From NCBI GenBank assembly GCA_903869595.1, contig CAIPZV010000039.1:1-58361 (forward strand): a stretch of 58,361 nucleotides of DNA, read 5' to 3'. This stretch comes from an uncultured beta proteobacterium (GTDB lineage: Bacteria; Pseudomonadota; Gammaproteobacteria; Burkholderiales; Burkholderiaceae_C). A model generated the notes under the pieces. That model saw only the letters and a program-made list of their open reading frames with translations. It ran no database searches and had not been told where the DNA came from. Within the stretch, counting starts at the first letter, position 1. Each line of letters starts with the position of its first letter. The position numbers and the translations under genes are program-made. Of the stretch, positions 39,111-48,431 are shown in pieces.

Positions 39111-40382
39111 ATGCATCCAAAAGCTTTATTAGACGCCTGCGCCGAATTGGTGCGGCTGACCCTGCGATTTGAACATCCGGCGGACGCCACCGTATCCCGG
39201 TTTTTCCGGGATCACAAAGGACTGGGGCCACGCGAACGCGCCACCATGGCCGAAACGGTTTACACCGTGCTGCGCAAAAAGCTCTTGTTTGACCATCTGG
39301 CGCCCTCGGGCAGCGGCCCCAAAGAGCGGCGGCTGGCGATTTTGGGTTTTTACGGGCCGGGCGACTTTTTGCGCAGCGCCCTAAGCGACCAAGAAAAAAA
39401 CTGGCTGGACGCCTGCGAGAAAGTCAAGCCGGACGACTTGATGGAGCGCCACCGTCACAACCTGCCCGAGTGGCTGGTGCAGCCGCTCAAAGACCAATTG
39501 GGCGATGAGTTCTGGCCCTTGGTAGCGCAAATGAACCAGGGCGCAGGCCTGGACTTGCGGGTAAACGATTTCAAGGCCAAGCGCGCCGATGTGCAAAAAG
39601 CCCTGGCGGCTTCGGGCATCAAAGCCGTTCCTACGCCGTATTCGCCCTGGGGCTTGCGCATTGCGGGTAAGCCCGCGCTGAACAAACACGAAGCCTTTGT
39701 GCGAGGCGACTTCGAAGTCCAGGACGAAGGCTCGCAGATTCTGGCCATGCTGCTGGACGCCAAGCGCGGGGAAATGGTGGTCGATTTTTGCGCGGGGGCC
39801 GGTGGCAAGACGCTGGCGATTGGCGCCTCCATGCGCAGCACCGGGCGTCTGTATGCGTTTGATACCTCGGCGCACCGCTTGGATTCTTTTAAACCGCGCA
39901 TGGCGCGCAGTGGTTTATCCAATGTGCACCCGGCGGCGATTGCGCACGAGCGCGACGACAGGGTCAAGCGCTTGTCGGGCAAGATCGACCGCGTGTTGGT
40001 CGATGCGCCTTGCTCCGGCCTTGGCACGCTGCGCCGCAACCCCGATCTGAAATGGCGCCAAAGCCCGCAGTCGGTGCAGGAAATGGCGGTGTTGCAGGCG
40101 GCGATTTTGCAAAGCGCCTCGCGTTTGCTCAAAGCGGGCGGGCGCCTGGTGTACGCCACCTGCAGCTTGTTACCCCAGGAAAACGAAGAGATTGCCCAAG
40201 CCTTTAGCGCTGCGAACCCGGATTTTGAGCCTTTGGACGCGGCCAACATCCTGACCGGCTTGAAGGTTGCGGATGCGGCAAGCCTGTGCACCGGTGGCCC
40301 AGAAGGTGGTCAATACCTGCGCTTGTGGCCCCAAAGACATGCCACTGACGGCTTTTTTGCAGCGGTTTGGCAGAAAAAATAG
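39111..40382 (+). CDS. RsmB/RsmF-like rRNA (cytosine-C5) methyltransferase
   Basis: A 423-residue SAM-dependent RNA methyltransferase. The N-terminal 120 residues are a NusB-like helical domain (CAELVRLTLRFEHPADATVS). The catalytic part has VVDFCAGAGGKTLAIGA for SAM, then DAPCSGLGTLRRNPDLKWR at about 297 with the first Cys, and YATCSLLPQENEEIAQAF at about 348 with the nucleophile Cys. It modifies cytosine in 16S or 23S rRNA; the exact position is not readable from sequence. Confidence 0.9.
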   Translation: MHPKALLDACAELVRLTLRFEHPADATVSRFFRDHKGLGPRERATMAETVYTVLRKKLLFDHLAPSGSGPKERRLAILGFYGPGDFLRSALSDQEKNWLDACEKVKPDDLMERHRHNLPEWLVQPLKDQLGDEFWPLVAQMNQGAGLDLRVNDFKAKRADVQKALAASGIKAVPTPYSPWGLRIAGKPALNKHEAFVRGDFEVQDEGSQILAMLLDAKRGEMVVDFCAGAGGKTLAIGASMRSTGRLYAFDTSAHRLDSFKPRMARSGLSNVHPAAIAHERDDRVKRLSGKIDRVLVDAPCSGLGTLRRNPDLKWRQSPQSVQEMAVLQAAILQSASRLLKAGGRLVYATCSLLPQENEEIAQAFSAANPDFEPLDAANILTGLKVADAASLCTGGPEGGQYLRLWPQRHATDGFFAAVWQKK

Positions 40383-40546
40383 TAATTCCAGGCGGGCCGA
40401 GCGCACTTATTTCGCATATTTCGGGGCCTTGGCGCTGATTCTTGCCCCAAAGCCCTGCCACCTTTTTACAATGGGGTGGAGCGACAGGGAAGTGAAAAGC
40501 CGGTGCGCCTTCGGGCACGGCCACCATTTATGAAAGATGCAGATCC

Positions 40547-41764
40547 ATGTTTTTGACCGATTCGGCAATGTTCAACGCCATTCTTGAGTGGCTAGGCCAC
40601 GGCACCTGGCATCTGGCCTGGTGGCAAGTTATTTTGTTCACCCTGGCGCTGACCCACATCACCATGATCAGCGTGACCGTGTTTTTGCATCGCCATCAGG
40701 CGCACCGCGCTTTGGATCTGCACCCCAGCGTGGCGCATTTTTTCAGGCTCTGGCTGTGGCTGACCACCGGCCAGGTGACCAAAGAGTGGGCGGCGATTCA
40801 CCGCAAACACCACGCTAAGTGCGAGCAGCCTGACGATCCACACAGCCCGCAGGTGTACGGCATCCGCAAAGTCTTGTTCCAAGGCGCCGAGTTGTACCGG
40901 GCCGAGTCCAAGAACAAAGACACTATGGCCCGCTACGGCCATGGCACACCGGACGACTGGATGGAGCGCAATCTTTACACCCGTTTCTCCTGGCAGGGTG
41001 TGGGCTTGATGCTGGTGATCAACCTGACCCTTTTCGGCGCCCTGGGCCTGACCGTGTGGGCAGTACAAATGGCTTGGACGCCGATTACCGCAGCGGGCAT
41101 CATTAATGGCGCTGCGCACTTCTGGGGCTATCGCAACTTCGAGTCGCCTGACGCCAGCACCAATATTTCTCCCTGGGGCATCATCATTGCCGGCGAGGAG
41201 TTGCACAACAACCACCACACCTATCCCACCTCGGCCAAGCTCTCGGTCAAGCCCTACGAGTTTGATATTGGTTGGATGTACATCTCGATATTGCAGTTCG
41301 CAGGTCTAGCGCATGTGAAGAAAACACCGCCCAAAGCCGCTTATGGCGATGTGCGTCCGGTGGCTGACGAAAAGACCCTGGAAGCCTTGATTGCCAACCG
41401 CTATGAAATCATGGCCGGTTTTGCCAAGCAAATGCAGGCTACCGTGCGCCAAGAACTCGCGGACATGAAAGCCCGTAGCGCGGATACGGCAGCCATCAAA
41501 GCGGCCAAATTGTGGGCGCACCGCGATGCCGAAAAAATCCCGGCAGCGGCGATTCCGCAACTGGCCTTGGCCCGCGCCGCTTCGCCGGTACTGGACAAAA
41601 TGGTCACTATGCGCGAGGAATTGCGCCAAATGTGGCTTAACACCGCCGTTTCTCGCGAGCAACTCACCTCGGATTTGGCTGCCTGGTGCCACCGGGCCGA
41701 AGACAGCGGCATTGCCACCCTGCGCGAGTTCTCCTTCAAGCTGCGTTCCACGCAACTGGCCTGA
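40547..41764 (+). CDS. fatty-acid (acyl) desaturase
   Basis: A 405-residue di-iron membrane desaturase with three His boxes: HRHQAH at about 48-53, HRKHH at about 84-88 and HNNHH at about 220-224. Four hydrophobic helices surround them. Such enzymes put a cis double bond (usually delta-9) into membrane acyl chains to adjust fluidity. The C-terminal 120 residues are an extra, Ala/Lys/Glu-rich helical extension (KAYGDVRPVADEKTLEAL onward) that simple delta-9 desaturases lack. The start at 40547 has a weak GAAAGA; ATG 40568 is an alternative. Confidence 0.9.
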   Translation: MFLTDSAMFNAILEWLGHGTWHLAWWQVILFTLALTHITMISVTVFLHRHQAHRALDLHPSVAHFFRLWLWLTTGQVTKEWAAIHRKHHAKCEQPDDPHSPQVYGIRKVLFQGAELYRAESKNKDTMARYGHGTPDDWMERNLYTRFSWQGVGLMLVINLTLFGALGLTVWAVQMAWTPITAAGIINGAAHFWGYRNFESPDASTNISPWGIIIAGEELHNNHHTYPTSAKLSVKPYEFDIGWMYISILQFAGLAHVKKTPPKAAYGDVRPVADEKTLEALIANRYEIMAGFAKQMQATVRQELADMKARSADTAAIKAAKLWAHRDAEKIPAAAIPQLALARAASPVLDKMVTMREELRQMWLNTAVSREQLTSDLAAWCHRAEDSGIATLREFSFKLRSTQLA

Positions 41765-41830
41765 TCGGGCTGTCGGGCGCTCTTGGCGCCTGGCCCGTCT
41801 GCGCTAGCTGAATATTGAATTCACTTTTGC

Positions 41831-41868
41831 CCCAACAAAAAGCCCGCGAAAGCGGGCTTTTTGTTGGG
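41831..41868. terminator. strong bidirectional rho-independent terminator
   Basis: A perfect 17-bp stem with a GAAA tetraloop: CCCAACAAAAAGCCCGC, GAAA, GCGGGCTTTTTGTTGGG. The A run on one side and the T run on the other make it work in both directions. It lies between the desaturase gene (plus) and rpmG (minus), 66 bases after one stop and 17 bases after the other. Confidence 0.93.
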
Positions 41869-41885
41869 TGCCGGTTTTGAAGTGC

Positions 41886-42056
41886 TTACTTCAACTTGGT
41901 TTCTTTGTAGTCCACATGCTTGCGAGCTTTCGGATCAAATTTCTTGATCAGCATTTTCTCGGGCATGGTTTTCTTGTTTTTGTTGGTCGTATAAAAGTGA
42001 CCGGTGCCCGCTGTGGATTCGAGCTTGATTTTTTCGCGTCCGCCTTTGCTTGCCAT
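41886..42056 (-). CDS. rpmG: 50S ribosomal protein L33
   Basis: A 56-residue basic protein starting [20 protein letters not shown] and containing [15 protein letters not shown] and [19 protein letters not shown], which is L33 of the form without zinc-binding Cys residues. Good ribosome site AGGAG upstream of ATG 42056. It lies 11 bases after rpmB, the standard rpmB-rpmG operon, and is followed by the strong terminator. Confidence 0.96.
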   Translation of the reverse strand: MASKGGREKIKLESTAGTGHFYTTNKNKKTMPEKMLIKKFDPKARKHVDYKETKLK

Positions 42057-42067
42057 GGTGCTACTCC

Positions 42068-42301
42068 TTATGCCTGGCCGCGTGCGCGCAGGTCTGCGAG
42101 CACGGCGTCAATGCCGTTTTTGTCGATCAGGCGCAAGCCGGCGTTTGATATACGCAGACGCACCCAGCGGTTTTCAGATTCAACCCAGAAACGGCGGTAC
42201 TGCAGATTGGGCAGAAAACGGCGCTTGGTTTTGTTGTTGGCGTGGGAAACATTGTTTCCGACCATGGGGCCTTTGCCCGTGACTTCACATACGCGTGCCA
42301 T
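42068..42301 (-). CDS. rpmB: 50S ribosomal protein L28
   Basis: A 77-residue protein with the L28 signature [40 protein letters not shown] and [15 protein letters not shown]. First gene of the rpmB-rpmG operon on minus. Like L33 it lacks the four-Cys zinc motif. Its promoter must lie in the 259 bases shared with divergent dnaE. Confidence 0.97.
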   Translation of the reverse strand: MARVCEVTGKGPMVGNNVSHANNKTKRRFLPNLQYRRFWVESENRWVRLRISNAGLRLIDKNGIDAVLADLRARGQA

Positions 42302-42548
42302 GAGGACACTCCGATACTTTGAAACGGCCCGGCTGTGCCTGACAAGTCAGCGCAACCAAACCTCACCTCGCCAAAATCCGGGTGGCGGTAACCCGTTGCT
42401 GCCAAGCGTCTGCCCGTTGGGCATCGTAAGCAGCAAAGCCCACCATTATAGCCAGGCGGCGAAACCGGGCGGGCGGACCAATTTACGGGCCGCGTGATTG
42501 CGCCATTTCAGGCGTGATTCAGGCGCTGCCTAGGCTAAGGCCGCTACC

Positions 42549-42554
42549 TACAAT
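42549..42554 (+). promoter_or_regulatory. -10-like element next to the dnaE start
   Basis: TACAAT matches the -10 consensus at five of six positions and ends six bases before the dnaE ATG. A CTGCCT at 42526-42531 is a weak -35 at 17-base spacing. If used, transcription would start on or beside the ATG. No Shine-Dalgarno is visible within 18 bases of this start. Confidence 0.4.
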
Positions 42555-42560
42555 GCATCC

Positions 42561-45500
42561 ATGTTTGTTCACCTGCGCTTGCACACCGAATTTTCCGTCG
42601 TGGACGGTACCACCCGGGTCGATGAGGTGGCGCAATTGGCCGCTGCCGACGGCCAACCGGCGCTGGCCATCGCCGACCTGAATAATCTGTTTGCCACCGT
42701 CAAGTTTTACCGGGCCTGCCGGGGCCAGGGCGTCAAGCCGCTGATAGGGGCCGAAGTGATGGTGGAGGGTTTCGCGGCGGATGCGTCTCACAGCTCGCGC
42801 ATGGTCTTGCTGGTGCAAAACGCGCAGGGCTATTTGAATCTGTCCGAATTGCTGGCGCGTGCCCACACGCAAAACACCGGCAAGACGCAGGTGGTGCTGC
42901 GCAAAGCATGGTTGCAGGAGCTCAACGCCGGTTTGCTCTGCCTGTGCGGTGCGCAGGCCGGCCCGGTCGGTCAGGCCTTGATGCAGGGCGACCAGGCCCG
43001 CGCCCATGACTGCGCATTGCAACTGTCCAGCTTGTTTCCGCATCGCTTTTACCTGGAGTTGCAGCGCGCGGGACGGCCAGAGGACGAAGCCCACGTGGCA
43101 TCCACTGTCCAACTGGCGGCGCGCATGCATTTGCCGGTGGTGGCCACGCACCCTGTGCAGTTTGCGCACGCCGATGATTTTGAAGCACATGAGGCGCGTG
43201 TGTGTATTTCGGATGGCGAGTTGCTCAGCAACCCACGCCGGGTGCGCCGCTTTACCCGCGAGCAGTATTTCAAAACTGCCGCCCAAATGCAGGTATTGTT
43301 TGCCGACATCCCGTCGGCGCTGGCCAACACGCTGGAAATCGCCAAGCGCTGCAACTTAAGTTTGGTGTTGGGCAAACCGCAATTGCCCGATTTCCCCACG
43401 CCTCTGGTGGACGGTGTCCGCATGAGCCCGGAGGAGTACTTCCGCCACGCCTCGCACGCCGGCTTGCAAGAGCGCATGGCGCATCTATATCCGGATGAAG
43501 CTCTGCGTGCGCAACAGATGCCGCGCTACCTGGAGCGGCTGGAGTTTGAGTTGCAAACCATTATCACCATGGGCTTTCCGGGCTATTTTTTGATTGTCGG
43601 CGACTTCATCAACTGGGCCAAAAGCAATGGCTGCCCGGTCGGGCCGGGGCGCGGTTCGGGTGCCGGTTCGCTAGTGGCGTATTCGCTCAAAATTACCGAC
43701 CTGGACCCGCTGCGCTACAACTTGCTATTCGAGCGTTTTCTCAATCCCGAGCGGGTTTCCATGCCCGACTTTGATATCGACTTTTGCCAGACCAACCGGG
43801 ATCGGGTGATTGATTACGTCAAAGACAAATACGGTAAAGCAGCGGTCAGCCAGATTGTCACCTTTGGCACCATGGCCGCGCGCGCTGCGATTCGCGATGT
43901 CGGGCGCGTGCTGGACCTAGGCTATAACTTTTGCGACGGCATTAGCAAACTGATCCCGAACAAGCCTGGCACTTCGGTGACGCTGCAATTGCCGCCCCCT
44001 GCGGCGGATCGCAAAAAAGATGACAAAACGATCTATGCAAGCGAAGCCGAGCCGCTGTTGGCGCAGCGCGAAGCGCAGGAAGAAGACGTCAAGACTTTGC
44101 TGGAACTAGCGCGCAAGCTTGAAGGCTTGACGCGCAACGTCGGCATGCATGCAGGCGGCGTGCTGATTGCGCCGGGCAAGCTCACCGATTTTTGCCCGCT
44201 TTACCAGCAACCGGGTAGCGAATCAGCGGTCAGCCAATTCGACAAAGACGATGTCGAGGCCATCGGCCTCGTCAAGTTTGACTTTTTGGGCTTGGCCACG
44301 CTCACGATTTTGGAGATTGCACGCGACCTGATTCGGGCACGCCACCGGGGCCAGGAACACTTTAATTACGAAGACTTGCCGCTCGATGACGAGGCGGTGT
44401 ACCGCTTGTTTTCAGCTGGTCAGACTGAGGCGGTGTTCCAGTTTGAAAGCCGTGGCATGCAAGGCATGTTGCGCGATGCCAAGCCCACGCGCTTGGAAGA
44501 CCTGATTGCGCTGAACGCTTTGTACCGTCCCGGCCCCATGGACTTGATTCCCAGCTTTGTGGCGCGCAAGCACGGGCGCGAGGAAGTGGAGTACCCGCAC
44601 CCGCTGGTGGCCGAAATGCTGTCCGAGACCTACGGCATCATGGTCTACCAGGAACAGGTGATGCAGACCGCGCAGATTTTGGGCGGCTACTCGCTGGGCG
44701 GCGCCGATATGTTGCGCCGGGCCATGGGCAAGAAAAAAGCTGAGGAAATGGCCGAGCACCGGGATATCTTTCGCGCTGGTGCGGCCAAGAACGACATCGG
44801 GCAGGAAAAAGCCGACGAAATTTTTGACTTGATGGAGCGCTTTGCCGGCTACGGCTTTAACAAGTCGCATGCCGCCGCGTATTCGCTACTGGCCTACCAC
44901 ACGGCCTGGATCAAGGTGCATTACACGGCCGAGTTTTTCTGCGCCAATATGACGGTGGAGATGGACAACACCGACAAGCTCAAACTTTTGTTTGAAGACG
45001 CCGAGCGCTTAGGCCTGCAGTTTGAGCCGCCCAATATCAACCGGGGCGTGCACCGCTTTGAACCCATCTCCAACCGCGAGATTCGCTATGGCCTGGGCGC
45101 CATTAAAGGCACGGGCCAGCAGGCTATCGAGGCCATTGTGGCGGCGCGCGAAGGGCGCGGCCCGACGGCAGAGCCCGGCCCCTTTACCAGCTTGTTTGAT
45201 TTTTGCCGCCGTGTCGAGCGCAGCCGCATCAACAAGCGCTGCATCGAAGCGCTGATCAAAGCCGGTGCATTTGACACCCTGGAACTCAACCGCGCCTGCT
45301 TGCTGGCCTCGGTGGACCGGGCCTTCGAATTTTCAGCGGCGGCCAGTGCCAATGTGCACCAGGTCGGGCTGTTTGACATGGGTGACGGCGACGACCATGG
45401 CTCCAGCACCCAAGAGCCGGAACTGGTGGCCGCCTTGCCTTGGGGCGTGAAAGAGCGGCTGACCCAAGAAAAAACCGCCATCGGCTTTTATTTGTCGGGC

Positions 45501-46136
45501 CATTTGTTTGACGAAGTGGCGCAGGAAGTGCGGCGTTTTGCCAAGCGCCCAATTGAAGAGTTGCTGGAAACCCGCGAACCGCAATTGCTGGCGGGCATCG
45601 TCACCGACATGCGCATCATCAACGGCCAGCGCGGCAAATTGGCGCTGTTCAAACTGGACGATAAATCCGGCGCCATCGAGGCGCGTGCCGACGAAGCGCT
45701 GATCAATACGCACAAGCACTGGTTCAAAGAAGATGCGCTGGTCATTGCTATGGGCAAAGTGCAGGCCGATCGTTTCTCGGGTGGTATGCAATTTACGATT
45801 ACCCAGATGTGGGACCTGGAGCAAGCGCGTTGCCGTTTCGGGCGCTATTTGCGCGTGGCGGTGAAGGCTGACGGGCGCGCGCCCGACGTAGCCCAGCTGC
45901 TGCGCGAATTCCCTGCCAAGCGCGAAATGAGCGAGCAGGGTGAGTTGGTCCGCGGCCTGGCGGTGCGCTTCGTGCTGGAATGCGCGCCTGACAGCGGCCC
46001 GCAGGAGTTGCCGGGCGAAGGCGCCAGCGCCGAAGTGCAACTGGGCGATGCCGCCCGTTTTTACCCCAGCGATGCCGCGCTGGCCCGCTGGCGCGCCCAT
46101 GCGGACCAGGGCCGGGCGGTGGTGGCGTACGAGTAA
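42561..46136 (+). CDS. dnaE: DNA polymerase III alpha subunit
   Basis: The replicative polymerase, 1191 residues. The N-terminal PHP domain begins MFVHLRLHTEFSVVDGTTRV. The catalytic Asp pair is in MPDFDIDFCQTNRDRVIDYV at about 402, preceded by GPGRGSGAGSLVAYSLKITD. The fingers (LYRPGPMDLIPSFVARKHG), the helix-hairpin-helix and the C-terminal OB fold (FKLDDKSGAIEARADEALI) follow. Length and motifs indicate the housekeeping DnaE1, not the error-prone DnaE2. It is followed 77 bases later by feoA. Confidence 0.97.
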   Translation: MFVHLRLHTEFSVVDGTTRVDEVAQLAAADGQPALAIADLNNLFATVKFYRACRGQGVKPLIGAEVMVEGFAADASHSSRMVLLVQNAQGYLNLSELLARAHTQNTGKTQVVLRKAWLQELNAGLLCLCGAQAGPVGQALMQGDQARAHDCALQLSSLFPHRFYLELQRAGRPEDEAHVASTVQLAARMHLPVVATHPVQFAHADDFEAHEARVCISDGELLSNPRRVRRFTREQYFKTAAQMQVLFADIPSALANTLEIAKRCNLSLVLGKPQLPDFPTPLVDGVRMSPEEYFRHASHAGLQERMAHLYPDEALRAQQMPRYLERLEFELQTIITMGFPGYFLIVGDFINWAKSNGCPVGPGRGSGAGSLVAYSLKITDLDPLRYNLLFERFLNPERVSMPDFDIDFCQTNRDRVIDYVKDKYGKAAVSQIVTFGTMAARAAIRDVGRVLDLGYNFCDGISKLIPNKPGTSVTLQLPPPAADRKKDDKTIYASEAEPLLAQREAQEEDVKTLLELARKLEGLTRNVGMHAGGVLIAPGKLTDFCPLYQQPGSESAVSQFDKDDVEAIGLVKFDFLGLATLTILEIARDLIRARHRGQEHFNYEDLPLDDEAVYRLFSAGQTEAVFQFESRGMQGMLRDAKPTRLEDLIALNALYRPGPMDLIPSFVARKHGREEVEYPHPLVAEMLSETYGIMVYQEQVMQTAQILGGYSLGGADMLRRAMGKKKAEEMAEHRDIFRAGAAKNDIGQEKADEIFDLMERFAGYGFNKSHAAAYSLLAYHTAWIKVHYTAEFFCANMTVEMDNTDKLKLLFEDAERLGLQFEPPNINRGVHRFEPISNREIRYGLGAIKGTGQQAIEAIVAAREGRGPTAEPGPFTSLFDFCRRVERSRINKRCIEALIKAGAFDTLELNRACLLASVDRAFEFSAAASANVHQVGLFDMGDGDDHGSSTQEPELVAALPWGVKERLTQEKTAIGFYLSGHLFDEVAQEVRRFAKRPIEELLETREPQLLAGIVTDMRIINGQRGKLALFKLDDKSGAIEARADEALINTHKHWFKEDALVIAMGKVQADRFSGGMQFTITQMWDLEQARCRFGRYLRVAVKADGRAPDVAQLLREFPAKREMSEQGELVRGLAVRFVLECAPDSGPQELPGEGASAEVQLGDAARFYPSDAALARWRAHADQGRAVVAYE

Positions 46137-46155
46137 GGGTAGTGATCAATGGTTT

Positions 46156-46192
46156 GTGAATCTAAATGAGATACACTCGCATTTAGATTCAC
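46156..46192. promoter_or_regulatory. Fur-box-like palindrome upstream of feoA
   Basis: Two perfect 13-base arms, GTGAATCTAAATG and CATTTAGATTCAC, flank an 11-base centre. The inner 19 bases (46165-46183) read AATGAGATACACTCGCATT, a Fur-box-like dyad. It lies 22 bases before the feoA ATG and 20 after the dnaE stop. The position in front of a ferrous iron importer fits iron-responsive repression by Fur. It has no T run, so it is not a normal terminator. Confidence 0.75.
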
Positions 46193-46213
46193 CACTTCCC
46201 TTGTGGTCATTGC

Positions 46214-46477
46214 ATGCCTGACTCTGGTATCTCTTGTTTATTGTCCGAATTGCCCAGTGGTGCCCATGCCGTGGTGGCGCGGGTGCGTGGCGGCGAAGAC
46301 GCGCAGCACGCGCAGACCGCGCGTCGGCTGGGGGAGTTGGGCTTTATCCCTGGTGAGCCGGTGCATCTGCTGCGCCGTGGCCCCGGCGGACGCGAGCCCC
46401 TGGCGGTACAGATCGGCGATACCCAGTTTGCCCTGCGCCTGCTCGAAGCGGGTTGCATTGAAGTAAACCCGCGCTAA
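46214..46477 (+). CDS. feoA: ferrous iron transport protein FeoA
   Basis: An 87-residue SH3-like protein: LPSGAHAVVARVRGGED, ARRLGELGFIPGEPVHLLRR and IGDTQFALRLLEAGCIEVNP. FeoA is a small cytosolic partner of the FeoB iron importer. The ATG is at 46214, with no strong ribosome site; feoB starts nine bases after its stop. A Fur-box-like palindrome sits upstream. Confidence 0.93.
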   Translation: MPDSGISCLLSELPSGAHAVVARVRGGEDAQHAQTARRLGELGFIPGEPVHLLRRGPGGREPLAVQIGDTQFALRLLEAGCIEVNPR

Positions 46478-46485
46478 TCCGACCA

Positions 46486-48417
46486 ATGCAAGCCGCCATG
46501 GCCCCGCATCCTGCTGCACGCAGCACGCCTTGGACCGTCGCGCTGGTGGGCAACCCCAATTGCGGAAAAACGGCGTTATTTAACTTGCTGACCGGTGCGC
46601 GCCAAAAGGTGGCCAATTACGCCGGCGTCACCGTCGAGCGCAAAGAGGGGCAGGCCCGCTTAGCCGATGGCACGCAACTCGCCGTGCTGGACTTGCCCGG
46701 CGCGTACAGCCTGACACCGGCCACCCCCGACGAACAAGTGATGCGCGATGTGCTGCTGGGCGCCCGCGCAGGCGAAGCGTTGCCCGACGTGCTGGTCGCC
46801 GTGGTCGATGCCACCAATATGCGCATGAATTTACGCCTAGTGCTCGAGCTCAAAGCCCTCGGTCGGCCCTTGGTGGTAGCACTAAATATGGCCGATGTGG
46901 CCCGCGCCAATGGCCTGGCTATTGATGTGGCGCGCCTGCAAGCCGAGCTGGGCTGCCCGGTGGTGGAGACCGTGGCGGTGCGGGCCCAAGGCCATGCGGC
47001 TTTGTTGCAGCAATTACAAAGCTTGCTGCAAGGTCTGCCTTTGGCAGCGTCCGCTATGGGTACTGGCAAAGCGGCTGCGGCTCGTGCGCCTGAATTAGGC
47101 GCCGTGCCCACCATCAGCGACTTGCAGCGCGAAGTGCGGCGCATCCTTGCGTTGGTGGCGCCCCTTGCACCGCAGCGCGCGCGTTTTCAGCACCGGCTCG
47201 ATGCAGTGCTGATGCACCCGGTGGCAGGCGTGCTGGTGTTGGCAGCGGTCTTGTTTTTGATTTTTCAGGCGGTGTTTTCGTGGGCGGCAGTGCCCATGGA
47301 TGTGATCAAGCAAGCCATGGCTGCCGTGGGCGACTGGACGCTGGCCTTCATGCCAGAAGGGCCGCTGCGCAGTTTGCTGGTCGATGGGGTGATTGCCGGT
47401 GTGGGCGGCGTGCTGGTCTTCCTGCCTCAAATCTTGATTTTGTTTTTCTTTATTTTGCTGCTGGAGGATTCCGGCTATTTGCCGCGCGCCGCGTTTTTGC
47501 TGGACAACGTCATGGGCAAAGTCGGCTTGTCGGGCCGCGCATTCATTCCCTTGCTCAGCAGCTTTGCCTGCGCCATACCCGGCATCATGGCCACGCGCAC
47601 GATTGCCAACTGGCGCGACCGCCTGGCCACCATCATGGTGGCGCCGCTCATGACGTGCTCGGCGCGTTTGCCGGTCTATGCCTTGTTGATTGGCGCCTTC
47701 GTGCCCGAGCGCACGGTGTGGGGCCTCAGCCTGCGCGGGCTCACTTTGTTTGGCCTGTACCTGGCCGGCGTCCTATCCGCCATGGCTGTAGCTTGGGCCT
47801 TTAAGCGGGTATGGATGAAGTCGTCCTACCAGCCCTTGATGCTGGAATTGCCGCCTTACCGCGTGCCCAGTTTGCGTAACCTGGGTCAAGGTTTGTGGGA
47901 ACGCGCGCGCATTTTTATGCAGCGCGTCGGTGGCATTATTTTTTCGTTGATGGTAATTTTGTGGTTTCTGTCCAGCTACCCGGCGCCACCTGCGGGATGG
48001 GACGCCAGCCAGGGCCCGGCAATTACCTACAGCGTGGCCGGTATGTTAGGCCACGCCCTGCAATATGTGTTTGCGCCCATAGGCTTTAACTGGCAAATTT
48101 CGATCGCCCTGGTGCCCGGCATGGCGGCGCGCGAAGTGGCTGTGGGTGCGCTAGGCACCGTCTATGCGCTGTCGGCGGCTGGTAGCGGCGTGGCCGATGC
48201 GCTCTCGCCCATCCTGGCGCAAAGCTGGTCGCTGGCTACCGCCTATTCTTTGTTGGCTTGGTTTGTATTCGCACCCCAATGCCTGTCCACGTTGGCAGTA
48301 GTGCGCCGCGAGACCAACTCTTGGCGCTATCCCTTGCTGATGGCCGGCTATTTATTCGGCCTGGCCTATGTCGCGGCCTGGCTGACGTTTCGCATCACCA
48401 CCGCGCTCACGGTTTGA
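46486..48417 (+). CDS. feoB: ferrous iron transporter FeoB
   Basis: A 643-residue inner-membrane importer for Fe(II). The N-terminal G domain has G1 GNPNCGKT at about 22-29, the switch TVERKEG, G3 LDLPGAYSL and G4 NMAD. A guanine dissociation-inhibitor helix region follows, then two gate domains with FLPQILILFFFILLLEDSGY, SCAIPGIMATRTI-type CAIPGIMATRTIANWRDRLA and APLMTCSARLPVYALLIGAF. It is shorter than E. coli FeoB (about 773) and matches the compact form common in betaproteobacteria. Confidence 0.95.
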   Translation: MQAAMAPHPAARSTPWTVALVGNPNCGKTALFNLLTGARQKVANYAGVTVERKEGQARLADGTQLAVLDLPGAYSLTPATPDEQVMRDVLLGARAGEALPDVLVAVVDATNMRMNLRLVLELKALGRPLVVALNMADVARANGLAIDVARLQAELGCPVVETVAVRAQGHAALLQQLQSLLQGLPLAASAMGTGKAAAARAPELGAVPTISDLQREVRRILALVAPLAPQRARFQHRLDAVLMHPVAGVLVLAAVLFLIFQAVFSWAAVPMDVIKQAMAAVGDWTLAFMPEGPLRSLLVDGVIAGVGGVLVFLPQILILFFFILLLEDSGYLPRAAFLLDNVMGKVGLSGRAFIPLLSSFACAIPGIMATRTIANWRDRLATIMVAPLMTCSARLPVYALLIGAFVPERTVWGLSLRGLTLFGLYLAGVLSAMAVAWAFKRVWMKSSYQPLMLELPPYRVPSLRNLGQGLWERARIFMQRVGGIIFSLMVILWFLSSYPAPPAGWDASQGPAITYSVAGMLGHALQYVFAPIGFNWQISIALVPGMAAREVAVGALGTVYALSAAGSGVADALSPILAQSWSLATAYSLLAWFVFAPQCLSTLAVVRRETNSWRYPLLMAGYLFGLAYVAAWLTFRITTALTV

Positions 48418-48431
48418 GGTTCTTATTGGCT

